Below are positions 43,125-52,124 of a stretch of 64,000 bases of DNA, one piece after another (position 1 is the first letter of the stretch; every line of letters starts with the position of its first letter). The stretch is from an uncultured Oscillospiraceae bacterium (GTDB lineage Bacteria > Bacillota > Clostridia > Oscillospirales > Oscillospiraceae): the NCBI GenBank assembly GCA_934572465.1, contig CAKTLG010000005.1:1-64000 (forward strand), given 5' to 3'. A program made the translations under genes and the position numbers. The notes beneath the pieces are model-generated. The model worked only from the letters and a program-made list of their open reading frames with translations. It did not search any database and was not told the DNA's origin.

Positions 43125-45251
43125 ATGACAAAGACACTTCCGAGATCCCGTGTTCTTGCGGGCGCAATGGCGCTGCTCCTGCTGCTGCTTCTGCTTCCGG
43201 CGACGGCGCGCGCCGAGTCGGAATACACGGCGAGCGGCGCGACAAGGTTTACCTTTACCAACAGCGGGATCACCGTCGCCGAAGGCGACTACAACGGCTA
43301 TAAGACCGACGGCACGGCGCTTACCATCAACGCCGCCGGCACCTACATCGTTTCCGGCGTTTGCTCGGACGGCTCCATCAAGATCAAAAAGGGCACGACC
43401 GGCGTGACGCTCGTGCTCAACGGTCTGACGCTCACGAGCGGCGACACCGCCCCCATTGCCTGCAACAAGTCGACTGAGGTGACGATCGTGGCCGCAAGCG
43501 GCACGACCAACACCCTGACCGACAGCGCAAAGAACAACGACGAAAGCTATCCCGGCAACGAGAACGCCGAAAACGCGGTCATCAGGTGCAAGGACGGCTC
43601 GACCGTCACGCTCTGCGGCTCCGGTACGCTGAACATCGCCGCCAACGGCAAAAACGGCATCAAGTCCGGCGCGACGACTGACGAGGAGGGCGAAGCGTCC
43701 CTGACCATCCGTGGCCTGACGCTGAATATCACCGCATCCGTCAACGATGCAATCAATGCCGAGCAGGAGCTGAACATTGAGAGCGGCACGCTCAGCATTG
43801 CGGCGAAGGACGACGCCATCCACTGCGACTATGTGATGAACGTGGGCGCGAACGGCACGGCGGGGCCGAGCATCACCATCACGGAATGCTATGAGGGGCT
43901 GGAAGCGGCCACGCTGAACATCCGCTCCGGCAGCATCGATATCACCTCGACCGACGACTGCCTGAACGCGGCGAACTCCGACCTGACGGACTACAGCTTT
44001 TCCATGACGATCTCCGGCGGCGCGATCACCGCCTACTCGTCCACGGGCGACGGCTTTGACTCCAACGGCGATCTGACGATCTCCGGCGGCACGGTCATCG
44101 TGTGGACGGCAAATACCGCCGATAACCAGCCGCTCGACGCCGACGGCACGCTGAGCGTCACCGGCGGCACGGTGCTCGCCGCGGGCGGAAGCAGCGGCAT
44201 GGGCGTGCGCATCAGCGCATCGCAGCCCTACGTGACCTTCGGCTCCGCCGGCGGCATGGGCGGCGGCCCCAGCGGCATGAACGGCAGGCCGGGCGGCATG
44301 GGCAGCACTTCAGCCGCGCAGTCCTCCGCCAGCCTGAGCAAAGGCAGCGCCTTTACCATCAAGGACAGCTCCGGCAGCACGGTCTACAGCGGCACGGCAA
44401 AGTGCAATGCGAGCTATGTGTTCTTCTCCTCCGCAAAGCTGACCTCCGGCGGCAGCTACAGCCTCTATAGCGGCAGTTCCAGCGTCGCGTCTGCGTCTGC
44501 GCAGACGGGCACGTCGTCCTCCGGCATGACGGGCGGCGGCCCGCAGGGCGGCCCCTCCGGCAGCGGCTCCGGCCAGCAGGGAAACGGCGGCAATACCCCG
44601 CCCGCGCTTCCCGATGACGCGAACGGTCAGCCGCCCACACCGCCTTCCGGCATGGACGGCGGCAGCGACGGCTCCGGCTTCACCCCGCCGATGCAGAGCG
44701 GCAGCTTCACCGATGTCTCCTCGGGCGACTGGTACTATGAGGCGGTGCAGTACGCCTGCAAAAACGGTTTGATGACCGGAACGGGCGGCGGCGCGTTTTC
44801 TCCGAACGCGACCGTTACGCGCGGGATGCTCGTGACCATTCTCTACCGTCTTGAGGGAACGGATGCCGCGAGCGGCGCAAGCCCCTTTACGGATATCTCA
44901 TCCGGCAGCTACTGCGAGCAGGCTGCCGCGTGGGCAGCGGCGAACGGCATCGTCAGCGGTTACGGCGACGGGCGCTTTGGCCCGAATGACGCGCTGACGC
45001 GCGAGCAGCTTGCGGCGATCCTCTACCGCTACGCGCAGTATAAGGGCTGCGACCTTTCCGCAGCAGGCAGCATGAGCGGGTACTCGGACGCCTCCGCGAT
45101 CGGCGGCTACGCCCGCACCGCGATGGCGTGGGCCAACGCCGAGGGGCTCATCACCGGTACCTCCGGCAATCTGCTTTCCCCCAAGGGCACCGCCACCCGC
45201 GCGCAGACGGCGGTGATCCTGATGCGCTTTTGCCAGCGGCTTGCCGGATAA
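43125..45251 (+). CDS. SLH-domain surface protein with carbohydrate-binding-like beta-helix
   Basis: A 708-residue secreted protein. The signal peptide ends ATARA near residue 34. Residues about 45-390 resemble the carbohydrate-binding domain family (DUF4353-like): ITVAEGDYNGYKTDGTALTINAAGTYIVSG, GVTLVLNGLTLTS, and SGDGFDSNGDLTISGGTVIV-type repeats. A Gly/Ser/Pro-rich linker follows (about 390-525). Three S-layer homology domains cover 526-708, each with an F/YTDxS...W/A...GLxTG core. SLH domains bind pyruvylated secondary wall polymer. AAAGGA precedes ATG 43125; ATG 43116 lacks a site. Confidence 0.9.
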   Translation: MTKTLPRSRVLAGAMALLLLLLLLPATARAESEYTASGATRFTFTNSGITVAEGDYNGYKTDGTALTINAAGTYIVSGVCSDGSIKIKKGTTGVTLVLNGLTLTSGDTAPIACNKSTEVTIVAASGTTNTLTDSAKNNDESYPGNENAENAVIRCKDGSTVTLCGSGTLNIAANGKNGIKSGATTDEEGEASLTIRGLTLNITASVNDAINAEQELNIESGTLSIAAKDDAIHCDYVMNVGANGTAGPSITITECYEGLEAATLNIRSGSIDITSTDDCLNAANSDLTDYSFSMTISGGAITAYSSTGDGFDSNGDLTISGGTVIVWTANTADNQPLDADGTLSVTGGTVLAAGGSSGMGVRISASQPYVTFGSAGGMGGGPSGMNGRPGGMGSTSAAQSSASLSKGSAFTIKDSSGSTVYSGTAKCNASYVFFSSAKLTSGGSYSLYSGSSSVASASAQTGTSSSGMTGGGPQGGPSGSGSGQQGNGGNTPPALPDDANGQPPTPPSGMDGGSDGSGFTPPMQSGSFTDVSSGDWYYEAVQYACKNGLMTGTGGGAFSPNATVTRGMLVTILYRLEGTDAASGASPFTDISSGSYCEQAAAWAAANGIVSGYGDGRFGPNDALTREQLAAILYRYAQYKGCDLSAAGSMSGYSDASAIGGYARTAMAWANAEGLITGTSGNLLSPKGTATRAQTAVILMRFCQRLAG

Positions 45252-45272
45252 GCGCAGAAACGGCATTTTCTC

Positions 45273-45309
45273 AGCGCCCGCGTCCGCTTTATAAGCGGAC
45301 GCGGGCGCT
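45273..45309 (+). terminator. Long hairpin after the SLH protein gene
   Basis: A 17-bp stem AGCGCCCGCGTCCGCTT with complement and a 3-nt loop. There is no clear T-tract, so it may stabilise the mRNA end rather than terminate. Confidence 0.6.
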
Positions 45310-45336
45310 CGTTTGCGGGAACGCATAGGGCGCCGG

Positions 45337-45365
45337 TTGACAAACCGGTGCGGTACGTGTATCAT
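45337..45365 (+). promoter_or_regulatory. Promoter of the DUF1275 gene
   Basis: TTGACA (45337-45342), 17-bp spacer, TATCAT (45360-45365). Confidence 0.83.
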
Positions 45366-45400
45366 GTGAGACTACAAAAGGGAAATGGGGGCGCTTACAA

Positions 45401-46084
45401 ATGGCTCAGCTTGACTACAGGCCGCACGGGCAGATGTCGGAATCCATGCTGACGGCGGCGTTCATCATCCTCTCCGGCGGTTTGCAGGACGCCTACACCT
45501 ATCTCTGCCGCGGCGGGGTGTTTGCCAACGCGCAGACGGGCAACATCGTGCTCTTCAGCGGGTATCTTTTTGACGGCGACTGGGCGCACAGCCGACGCTA
45601 TCTCGTGCCGGTGCTCTCGTTCATGCTCGGCATTTTCATCGCCGAGTGCATTCACCGGCACTATAAGTACATGGAGAAGGTGCACTGGCGGCAGCTCATC
45701 GTGCTGGCGGAGATCGTGCTGCTGTTTTTCGTCGGCTTTCTGCCGCAGGAGGCCGATACCATCGCCAACGCGCTCGTTTCGTTCGTCTGCGCCATGCAGG
45801 TGCAGACCTTCCGCAAGGTGCGCGGCCACGCCTACGCGAGCACCATGTGCATCGGCAATATGCGCAGCGGCACGGACGCGCTGTGCGCGTACTTCCATAC
45901 GCATGACCGCGAGGTGCTGCACAAGGCGCTGACCTATTTCGGCGTGATCGGTATTTTCGCCGTGGGCGCGGGGCTTGGCGCGCTGGTGACAAGGGCTTTT
46001 GCCGAGCGCGGGATCTGGGTATCCTGCGCGCTGCTGGCAGCCGCCTTTCTCACCATGTTCATCCGCACGGAGGAAAAGGACTGA
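45401..46084 (+). CDS. DUF1275 (YoaK-family) membrane protein
   Basis: A 227-residue protein with about six transmembrane segments. Family features are GGLQDAYTYLCRGGVFANAQTGNIVLFSGYL near residue 28 and the second half SFVCAMQVQTFRKVRGHAYASTMCIGNMRSGTDAL near residue 128. The function of the family is not established. It has its own promoter and a terminator at 46174-46207. Confidence 0.92.
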   Translation: MAQLDYRPHGQMSESMLTAAFIILSGGLQDAYTYLCRGGVFANAQTGNIVLFSGYLFDGDWAHSRRYLVPVLSFMLGIFIAECIHRHYKYMEKVHWRQLIVLAEIVLLFFVGFLPQEADTIANALVSFVCAMQVQTFRKVRGHAYASTMCIGNMRSGTDALCAYFHTHDREVLHKALTYFGVIGIFAVGAGLGALVTRAFAERGIWVSCALLAAAFLTMFIRTEEKD

Positions 46085-46173
46085 GGCTTTGTGCAGAATA
46101 TGCGGAATGCCGTAATGCTCTTTTGCGGCGTATGGACGGGGACGCTGCGGAGCGGCCGGCAGAAGGCAGAACA

Positions 46174-46207
46174 AGGGCGGGGGCCTGAAGCCCCCGCCCT
46201 CGTTTTT
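46174..46207 (+). terminator. Terminator after the DUF1275 gene
   Basis: AGGGCGGGGGC-CTGAA-GCCCCCGCCCT followed by T5. It lies 90 nt after the stop, and the intervening bases hold nothing recognisable. Confidence 0.85.
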
Positions 46208-46222
46208 ATCCTTGGTGCGTGT

Positions 46223-46786
46223 TCACAGCGCCACGACCGCGCAGCCCTCCGGCAGCGCGAGCGCATCGTGCGCGGCCAGCAGGACGATCTTTTCCTCCGC
46301 CGCGCGCAGGATGCACGAAAGCGCCGCGCTGCGGTTCGCTGCGTCCAGCCCCGTAAACGGCTCGTCGAGCGCGAGCGCGTCGCAGGGCGCGAGCAGCGCG
46401 CGGGCGAGCGCCAGACGGCGCTTCATGCCGCCGGAATAATCGCTCACCCTTTTCCCGCCGGTATCGGCGAGACCGAGCGCCGCAAGCAATTCCGCGGCTT
46501 TCTGACTGTCGTAGGCCGCGCCGAGCGCGAAGCGGAGATTCCCCGCGGCGTCGAGCTGCGAAAGCAGCCGGTTCTCCTGAAAGACCGCCGCCCAGCGGAG
46601 CCCCTTTGGCGCGGCCGTGCCGCCGTCGGGCGTTTCCAGCCCCAGCAGGATGCGCAGCAGCGTCGTCTTGCCGATACCCGAATCGCCGGCGATGCGCGTC
46701 AGCCCCACGGGCGCGGTGAAGAACAGGCCATCCAGCACCGCCCTGCCGTCATAGGACTTTTTGAGGTTCGTTACGACAAGCTCCAT
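46223..46786 (-). CDS. ABC transporter ATP-binding protein (nitrate/sulfonate/NMT1-type system)
   Basis: A 187-residue ABC ATPase, short for its class. Walker A GDSGIGKTT is near residue 36, the Q loop in VFQENRLL near residue 70, the signature YSGGMKRR near residue 117, Walker B ALALDEP near residue 138, and the H loop AAHD near residue 170. The start ATG 46786 overlaps the permease stop (TGATG), so translation is coupled. It energises the uptake system encoded by the two preceding genes; the substrate is not known. Confidence 0.92.
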   Translation of the reverse strand: MELVVTNLKKSYDGRAVLDGLFFTAPVGLTRIAGDSGIGKTTLLRILLGLETPDGGTAAPKGLRWAAVFQENRLLSQLDAAGNLRFALGAAYDSQKAAELLAALGLADTGGKRVSDYSGGMKRRLALARALLAPCDALALDEPFTGLDAANRSAALSCILRAAEEKIVLLAAHDALALPEGCAVVAL

Positions 46787-47550
46787 CACGCGCCCACCCT
46801 TTCCGCTATTTTGTCCACCGCAAGGAGAAACAGCTTTTCAAAGCCTGCCGACAGCAGCACGATCACCGCCGTCCAGGCAAAGAGGTCCGGCGTCTGGAAG
46901 TAGACCTTCGCGGTGTAAAGCCGCTCGCCGATCGTGCCGCCGCTCAGGCCGATGACCTCCGCTGCCGTGCCGGCCTTCCAGCAGAGTCCCAACGCCGTGC
47001 TGACCGCCGCGCGGAAGTACGGCAGCACCTGCGGCAGATAGATGCCGCGCAGCGTGCGCGAAAACGGCACGCGGAATACCCGCGCCATCTCAAGAAGCGA
47101 CGCGTCCGCGCACCGCACGCCCGCAAGGACGTTCAGATATACCGGCGGGAAGACCATCAGCGCGGCGATGAAGAAGGCGAGGCTCCGGCTCGGGAGCCAG
47201 ACGAGCGCGAGGATGATGAACGACGCGACCGGCACGGCCTTGATGACCGCGACGGGCGGCGCGAGCAGCTCCTCCACGCGGGAAAAGCGCGCCGAAAGCG
47301 CCGCGAGCGCGACCGCGAGCACACACGAGAGCAGAAAGCCCCCCAGAATGCGCGACGCCGACGCAAGCACCGCCCGCCAGAACGGCACCGTCCCAGCAAG
47401 CGTGAAAAGCCGCCCGAGCGCGGAGAGAGGGGAGGCGAGCAGCAGCGCGCCGTGCGGATACGCCGCGCGCAGCGCCATCGCCGCGCCCTGCCAGACGAGC
47501 AGCCAGAAAACGACCGCCCACGCGCGCATTTTCTGCGGTTTTCGTTTCAC
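46786..47550 (-). CDS. ABC transporter permease (SsuC/TauC/ThiX-like)
   Basis: A 254-residue permease with about six transmembrane segments. The EAA-type cytoplasmic loop is seen in LLEMARVFRVPFSRTLRGIYLPQVLPYF near residue 170. GTG 47550 is chosen: it is preceded by GAGGAAAGG and gives a basic N-terminus VKRKPQKMRAW. Upstream codons in this frame overlap the binding protein gene end only by chance. Family members move sulfonates, nitrate, thiamine precursors or guanidine-type compounds. Confidence 0.9.
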   Translation of the reverse strand: MKRKPQKMRAWAVVFWLLVWQGAAMALRAAYPHGALLLASPLSALGRLFTLAGTVPFWRAVLASASRILGGFLLSCVLAVALAALSARFSRVEELLAPPVAVIKAVPVASFIILALVWLPSRSLAFFIAALMVFPPVYLNVLAGVRCADASLLEMARVFRVPFSRTLRGIYLPQVLPYFRAAVSTALGLCWKAGTAAEVIGLSGGTIGERLYTAKVYFQTPDLFAWTAVIVLLSAGFEKLFLLAVDKIAERVGA

Positions 47551-47611
47551 GCCTTTCCTCTCCTCTCTGAATGTGGTCAGCGGCGGGACAGCGCCCGCCG
47601 CTGGAAAGCTT

Positions 47612-48634
47612 TTATGCGAAGTAGAAGCTGTTATCCGGCATCTCGCCGCCGACAGCGGCGGGGTCTGCCTCCCATAGAACATAGAGATAACCAGGCAGCG
47701 CTTCAAGAAGCTCCGCTCCCGTCAGGCAGACGATGTTGCAGTAGGGCAGCGCCTTTTCCGCGACGGCCGCGTCTACGATGCCGTATTCGCCGATGAGCGC
47801 GGCGGCGTCCGCCGTGTTGGCGTTCACCCAGTCGACGCTTGCGGCGTAATAGGACAGGAAGGTGCTGACCGCGGCGGGATGCTCCTCGACGAAGCCGCGC
47901 CGCGCAACGATCACGCCTGTAATGAGCGTGGAGCCATTATCGAGCGCGTCCCACTCCGCCGTCAGGTCAAGCGCCATGCGCAGACCGTCGATCTTGCTCT
48001 GCGCCACGGTGACGAACGGCTGCGGCAGCAGCGCGATGGATGCCTGACCAGAAGCCAGCGCCGCGACGCACTCGCTGTGCTCGCTTTTCCAGTCGATCGT
48101 CACGTCATTGTCGGGGTCGACGCCATTCTCGCTCAGCAGATAGCGCAGGGCGTATTCGGGCGTAGAGCCCTTGCCCGCGGCCACGATGGTCTGCCCCTTG
48201 AGGTCGGCAATGGACTGCACGCTCTCGCCGGTTTCCACGATGTAGAGGACGCCGAGCGTGTTGACCGCCAGCACCTCGATATCGCCTCCGGTCTTGTTAT
48301 AGAGCACGGCGGCGAGGTTCGCGGGCACGCAGGCCATGTCGAGCTCGCCCTTGATGAGCGCGGGCGTCACCTCGTCGGCGGAGCCGGCGAGCGTGAAGTC
48401 ATAGAGCGGGCCGCTCGAGGAGTACGGCGCGTCGCTCATGAGCTTGACAAGGCCCATGGCCGTGGGGCCCTTGAGCGCGGCAATGCGGGCGGTGACGGGA
48501 GCCTCCGCCTCCTGCGCGGGCGGCTCCGGCGTTTCCTCCGGCGTCTCGTTCGCCTTCTGTCCGCAGGCGGCGAGCGCAAGCGCAAGCGCAAGCGTCAGGC
48601 ACAGGGCAAAAATGTGTGTAAATTTCCTCTTCAT
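47612..48634 (-). CDS. ABC transporter substrate-binding lipoprotein (NMT1/THI5-like)
   Basis: A 340-residue binding lipoprotein. The lipobox LAAC is at about residue 24, followed by a Pro/Glu linker. The domain contains IAALKGPTAMGLVKLM, LDMACVPANLAAVLYN, DLKGQTIVAAGKGSTPEYALRYLLSENG and SIALLPQPFVTVAQ, all usual for NMT1-type two-lobed binders. Its start overlaps the stop of the TM1266-like gene (ATGA). The ligand cannot be deduced. Confidence 0.92.
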   Translation of the reverse strand: MKRKFTHIFALCLTLALALALAACGQKANETPEETPEPPAQEAEAPVTARIAALKGPTAMGLVKLMSDAPYSSSGPLYDFTLAGSADEVTPALIKGELDMACVPANLAAVLYNKTGGDIEVLAVNTLGVLYIVETGESVQSIADLKGQTIVAAGKGSTPEYALRYLLSENGVDPDNDVTIDWKSEHSECVAALASGQASIALLPQPFVTVAQSKIDGLRMALDLTAEWDALDNGSTLITGVIVARRGFVEEHPAAVSTFLSYYAASVDWVNANTADAAALIGEYGIVDAAVAEKALPYCNIVCLTGAELLEALPGYLYVLWEADPAAVGGEMPDNSFYFA

Positions 48635-48903
48635 TTGATAGCTTCCTTTCCGATGCTGCTTTCGGGGGCGTAGACGGTCTTCGCGGTGATGCCGTCGAGC
48701 CGGCCGAGCTTGCCGGAGAGCGCCGAGATCACATCGCCCGGCGCGTCGAGCGCCACGCTGATGATGTTCACGCCCCTTTCACGGTACGGTACGCCCATGC
48801 GTCCGATGATGTACTGCCCGTACTGGTGCAGCAGCTCGTTGAGCGTCTGCACGGAGCTTCCCTCGCGGACGATGATCGCCAGCACGGCAACGCGCGTTTC
48901 CAT
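48631..48903 (-). CDS. TM1266-family putative iron-only hydrogenase system regulator
   Basis: A 90-residue ACT-like protein. METRVAVLAIIVREGSSVQTLNELLHQYGQYIIGRMGVPYRERGVNIISVALDAP matches the TM1266 family closely. The family is named for its frequent position beside [FeFe]-hydrogenase maturation genes; its activity is unproved. ATG 48903 is preceded by AGGAGG with 8-nt spacing. It begins a four-gene overlapping operon with a complete ABC importer, an unusual context. An [FeFe]-hydrogenase lies 11 kb away. Confidence 0.9.
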   Translation of the reverse strand: METRVAVLAIIVREGSSVQTLNELLHQYGQYIIGRMGVPYRERGVNIISVALDAPGDVISALSGKLGRLDGITAKTVYAPESSIGKEAIK

Positions 48904-48909
48904 CTGCAT

Positions 48910-49090
48910 CCCCTCCTGAAAATAGATCATCCCTTCCGCCGCTTTGACAGAAGGGATGGATATGACAGGTCCGGACACGGCGTCCGCCGTGCCTTGCGTC
49001 CCCCTTCTTCCGGCTCGGAGCGCATCCTTGCCGCCAGAACGGTAGAATGAAATTGAACTGTCCGCCGGTCAGAGCGCTCTTTCCGGGGAC
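48910..49090 (-). ncRNA. Structured leader of the TM1266-ABC operon, class unknown
   Basis: The roughly 180-nt transcript leader (5' end about 49090) holds several helices: CTGTCC-x-CGG...CCG-x-GGACAG enclosing AGAGCGCTCT, then GGCACGGCG-GA-CGCCGTGTCC, then ATCCCTTC...GAAGGGAT just before the ribosome binding site. GAAGGGGG near 49005 could pair with the CCCTTC arm instead, which would give two exclusive states. It fits none of the riboswitch consensus sequences I know (TPP, c-di-GMP, guanidine, Moco, NiCo). A regulatory role is inferred. Confidence 0.45.
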
Positions 49091-49096
49091 AGCGTG

Positions 49097-49125
49097 ATGA
49101 TACCACGGATCGCGCGCGCCGTCAA
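49097..49125 (-). promoter_or_regulatory. Promoter of the TM1266-ABC operon
   Basis: Minus-strand TTGACG (49125-49120), 17-bp spacer, TATCAT (49102-49097). The opposite direction, 49130-49334, precedes the FeS flavoprotein gene and shows only a weak TAAAAT (49229-49234) and a GGAG site. Confidence 0.8.
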
Positions 49126-49334
49126 GTGCGGCCGGCATTCTCTGCGGACGCGCCGCGCGGGGAGCGAAAACAGGAAAAGGCGTGGCAGTTTATGAAATCA
49201 GTCAATAGAAAACGAGGGGGATTTCGTGTAAAATAGAAGAAAACCGCGCAGACCGGAAAAAGCCGCCGCGGCGTCGGCAAGCGGCGCGGCGATATAAAAA
49301 ACGCGGTGCGCCGCGAAAAAAGGAGAGCAGGAGC

Positions 49335-52124
49335 ATGAGCGATATCAACGGCAGCAAGCCCACGAATTTCCCTCTCGACGAGAGCAAGCTGGATTTTAAG
49401 ATCCCCCGCACGGACGCCCCGCGCGAAAACGTCCTCAAGCTCGGCAGCATGATAACCAACCGCATCGGGCTCAAGGCCACGGCGGACGATCCCGAGTACT
49501 GGGGCCTTGCGAGCGTGATGACCGACGAGATGGTCGACGTTGCGCTCAAGATGGGCGTGCGCAAGCCCAAGACGACCGAGCAGCTGATGAAGCTGACGAA
49601 GATGGAGCGCGAGCCGCTTGAAAAGCTCCTGACGGAAATGGCGTGGACGGGCATCATCGAGTACAACTGGGAGGATCTGGATGGCAAAAATCCCAGGCAC
49701 GAAAAGCGCTGGGTGCTGCCGCTGTTCGTCCCCGGCAGCGCGGAATTTCTGAATATGCGCAAAAGCCAGATCGACGAGCATCCCGAGGTCGCTGCGTTCT
49801 TTGAGCGCATGACGATGCTCCCGCTTGAAAAGATCACGCCCATGGTGCCGCCGGGAGGCGCGGGCATCGGTATGCACGTTATCCCCGTGGAAAAGGCCAT
49901 CGAGACGGAGAACGAGTCGATCGACTTGGAGCACATCTCCTACTGGCTGAGCAAGTACGAGGGCAAGTACGCCAAGAGCATGTGCTCCTGCCGCTTGAGC
50001 CGCGCAAAGCTGGGCGAGGGCTGCGGCGACGATGTGGAGAGCTGGTGCATCGGCGTGGGCGACATGGCCGATTACATCGTCGAGACGCAGCGCGGCGAGT
50101 ACATCACGAAGGAAGAAGCGCTTGCGATCTTCAAAAAGGCCGAGGACAACGGCTTCGTTCACCAGATCACGAATATCGACGGCAAGCGGAAGATCTTCGG
50201 CATCTGCAACTGCAACGTCAACGTCTGCAACGCGCTGCGCACGTCGCAGCTTTTCAACACGCCGAACCTGTCACGCAGCGCGTATGTTGCAAGCGTCGAG
50301 AGCGAGAACTGCGTCGCCTGCGGCCGCTGCGTCGAAAACTGTCCCGCGGGCGCGGTCAAGCTCGGGCAGAAGCTCTGCACGAAGGATGGCTTTATCGAGT
50401 ATCCCCGTCAGGAGCTGCCCGACGAGGTCAAGTGGGGGCCGGAAAAGTGGAGCGTCGACTACCGCGACAAAAACCGCATCAACTGCTATGATACCGGCAC
50501 CTCGCCGTGCAAAACTGCCTGCCCCGCGCACATCGCGGTGCAGGGCTACCTGAAGCTGGCCGCGCAGGGCAGGTACCGCGAGGCGCTCCAGCTCATCAAG
50601 CGTGAAAATCCGTTCCCCGCGGTCTGCGGCCGCATCTGCAACCGCCGCTGCGAGGACGCCTGCACGCGCGGCACGGTCGATCAGGCCGTCGCCATCGACG
50701 AGGTCAAGCGCTTTATCGCCCAGCAGGATCTGAACGCGGAAACGCGCTTCGTGCCGGAGAAGGTCATCCCGAAGGTCGACGGCGAATTCTCCGAGAAGAT
50801 CGCCGTCATCGGCGGCGGCCCCGCGGGATTGTCGTGCGCGTACTACCTCGCCGAAAAGGGCTACCGCCCGACGGTGTTTGAAAAGGAGGCGCGCCCGGGC
50901 GGTATGCTGATGAACGGCATCCCGAGCTTCCGACTTGAAAAAGACGTGGTGGAGGCCGAGATCGACATTCTGCGCGAGCTGGGCGTCGAATTCCGCTGCG
51001 GCGTGGAGGTCGGCAGGGACGTGACCATCGCGCAGCTGCGCGAGCAGGGCTATCAGGGCTTCTATGTGGCCGTCGGCCTCCAGTCCGGCGGGAAGCTGAA
51101 CATCCCCGGCGGCGACGCGGATAGCGTCATGGCGGGCATCGACTTTATGCGGGAGGTCAACCTGCACGAGAAGAAGACGCTTTCCGGCAGAGTCGTCGTC
51201 ATCGGCGGCGGCAACATTGGCGCGGACGTCGCGCGCACGGCGGTGCGCTGCGGCGCGGAGAGCGTTGACCTCTACTGCCTTGAGGCTTACGACGATATGC
51301 CGATGGGCGAGGAAGACCGCAGCGAGTGCGAGCGCGACGGCATCACCGTCCACGCCGGCTGGGGCCAGACCGAGATCGTTGTGAAGGACGGCAAGTGTGC
51401 GGGCATCAAATTCCGCAGGTGCACGCGCGTGAAGAACGACGAGGGCCGCTTCGCGCCCGAGTTTGACGACAGCGTGAACGAGCAGGCCGAATGCACGACG
51501 GTTCTCTACTGCATCGGGCAGAAGGTCGACTGGCGCGGTCTGCTCACCGGCACCGCCGTCGAGTTCAACCCCAACGGCACGGTCAAGGCCGACCCCGTTA
51601 CATATCAGTCGGCGGAAGCCGACATCTTCGTCGGCGGCGACGCCTACACGGGCCAGAAGTTTGCCATCGACGCCATTGCCGCGGGCAAGGAGGGCGCGAT
51701 CTCGCTGCATCGCTTTGTTCAGCGCGCGACGCTGACCGTCGGCCGCAACCGCCGCCAGTTTATCGAGCTTGACAAGGAAAAGGCCCTGATCCCCGTCAAT
51801 TACGACACGACGCCCCGCCAGCGCATCGGCTACAACGAGGCGCTGCGCAGGACGTTCAGCGACGAGCGCATCGCGTTCACCGAGGAGCAGGTCAAAAAGG
51901 AGACCGCGCGCTGCCTTGGCTGCGGCGCGAGCGTGGTCGACCCGAACAAGTGCATCGGCTGCGGCGTGTGCACGACGAAGTGCGCGTTCGACGCGATCCA
52001 TCTCCACCGCGAGAGGCCCGAGTGCAGCAAGATGTACGCCTGCGAGGACAAGATGAAGGCTATTCTGCCGTACATGATCAAGCGCGAGTTCAAGATCAGG
52101 CGCGCGGCGAAAAAGAATACGTAA
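49335..52124 (+). CDS. Multidomain FeS flavoprotein: FeS/winged-helix region + GltD-type NAD(P)H oxidoreductase + ferredoxin
   Basis: A 929-residue soluble protein. Residues about 1-210 look like a helical/winged-helix region. Unusual cysteine clusters follow (CSCRL at about 217, CNCNVNVC at about 290), then a ferredoxin motif CVACGRCVENCP near 325. Residues about 390-840 are GltD/NfnB-like: CKTACPAH, FAD site IAVIGGGPAGLSCAYYLAEKGY near 489 and NAD(P) site VVVIGGGNIGADVA near 620. A C-terminal ferredoxin (CLGCGASVVDPNKCIGCGVCTTKC) starts near 860. GGAGAGCAGGAGC precedes ATG 49335. Its stop overlaps the hypA start (TAATG), so a link to nickel-enzyme maturation or electron supply is likely. 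The electron acceptor is unknown. Confidence 0.9.
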   Translation: MSDINGSKPTNFPLDESKLDFKIPRTDAPRENVLKLGSMITNRIGLKATADDPEYWGLASVMTDEMVDVALKMGVRKPKTTEQLMKLTKMEREPLEKLLTEMAWTGIIEYNWEDLDGKNPRHEKRWVLPLFVPGSAEFLNMRKSQIDEHPEVAAFFERMTMLPLEKITPMVPPGGAGIGMHVIPVEKAIETENESIDLEHISYWLSKYEGKYAKSMCSCRLSRAKLGEGCGDDVESWCIGVGDMADYIVETQRGEYITKEEALAIFKKAEDNGFVHQITNIDGKRKIFGICNCNVNVCNALRTSQLFNTPNLSRSAYVASVESENCVACGRCVENCPAGAVKLGQKLCTKDGFIEYPRQELPDEVKWGPEKWSVDYRDKNRINCYDTGTSPCKTACPAHIAVQGYLKLAAQGRYREALQLIKRENPFPAVCGRICNRRCEDACTRGTVDQAVAIDEVKRFIAQQDLNAETRFVPEKVIPKVDGEFSEKIAVIGGGPAGLSCAYYLAEKGYRPTVFEKEARPGGMLMNGIPSFRLEKDVVEAEIDILRELGVEFRCGVEVGRDVTIAQLREQGYQGFYVAVGLQSGGKLNIPGGDADSVMAGIDFMREVNLHEKKTLSGRVVVIGGGNIGADVARTAVRCGAESVDLYCLEAYDDMPMGEEDRSECERDGITVHAGWGQTEIVVKDGKCAGIKFRRCTRVKNDEGRFAPEFDDSVNEQAECTTVLYCIGQKVDWRGLLTGTAVEFNPNGTVKADPVTYQSAEADIFVGGDAYTGQKFAIDAIAAGKEGAISLHRFVQRATLTVGRNRRQFIELDKEKALIPVNYDTTPRQRIGYNEALRRTFSDERIAFTEEQVKKETARCLGCGASVVDPNKCIGCGVCTTKCAFDAIHLHRERPECSKMYACEDKMKAILPYMIKREFKIRRAAKKNT

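Noticed and set aside
48910..49090. GGGACGCAAGGC-like segment resembling a c-di-GMP-I (GEMM) riboswitch
   Set aside because: One short stretch near 49000 recalls the GEMM core, but the second half of that aptamer and its tetraloop/receptor are absent, so I do not call a GEMM riboswitch.
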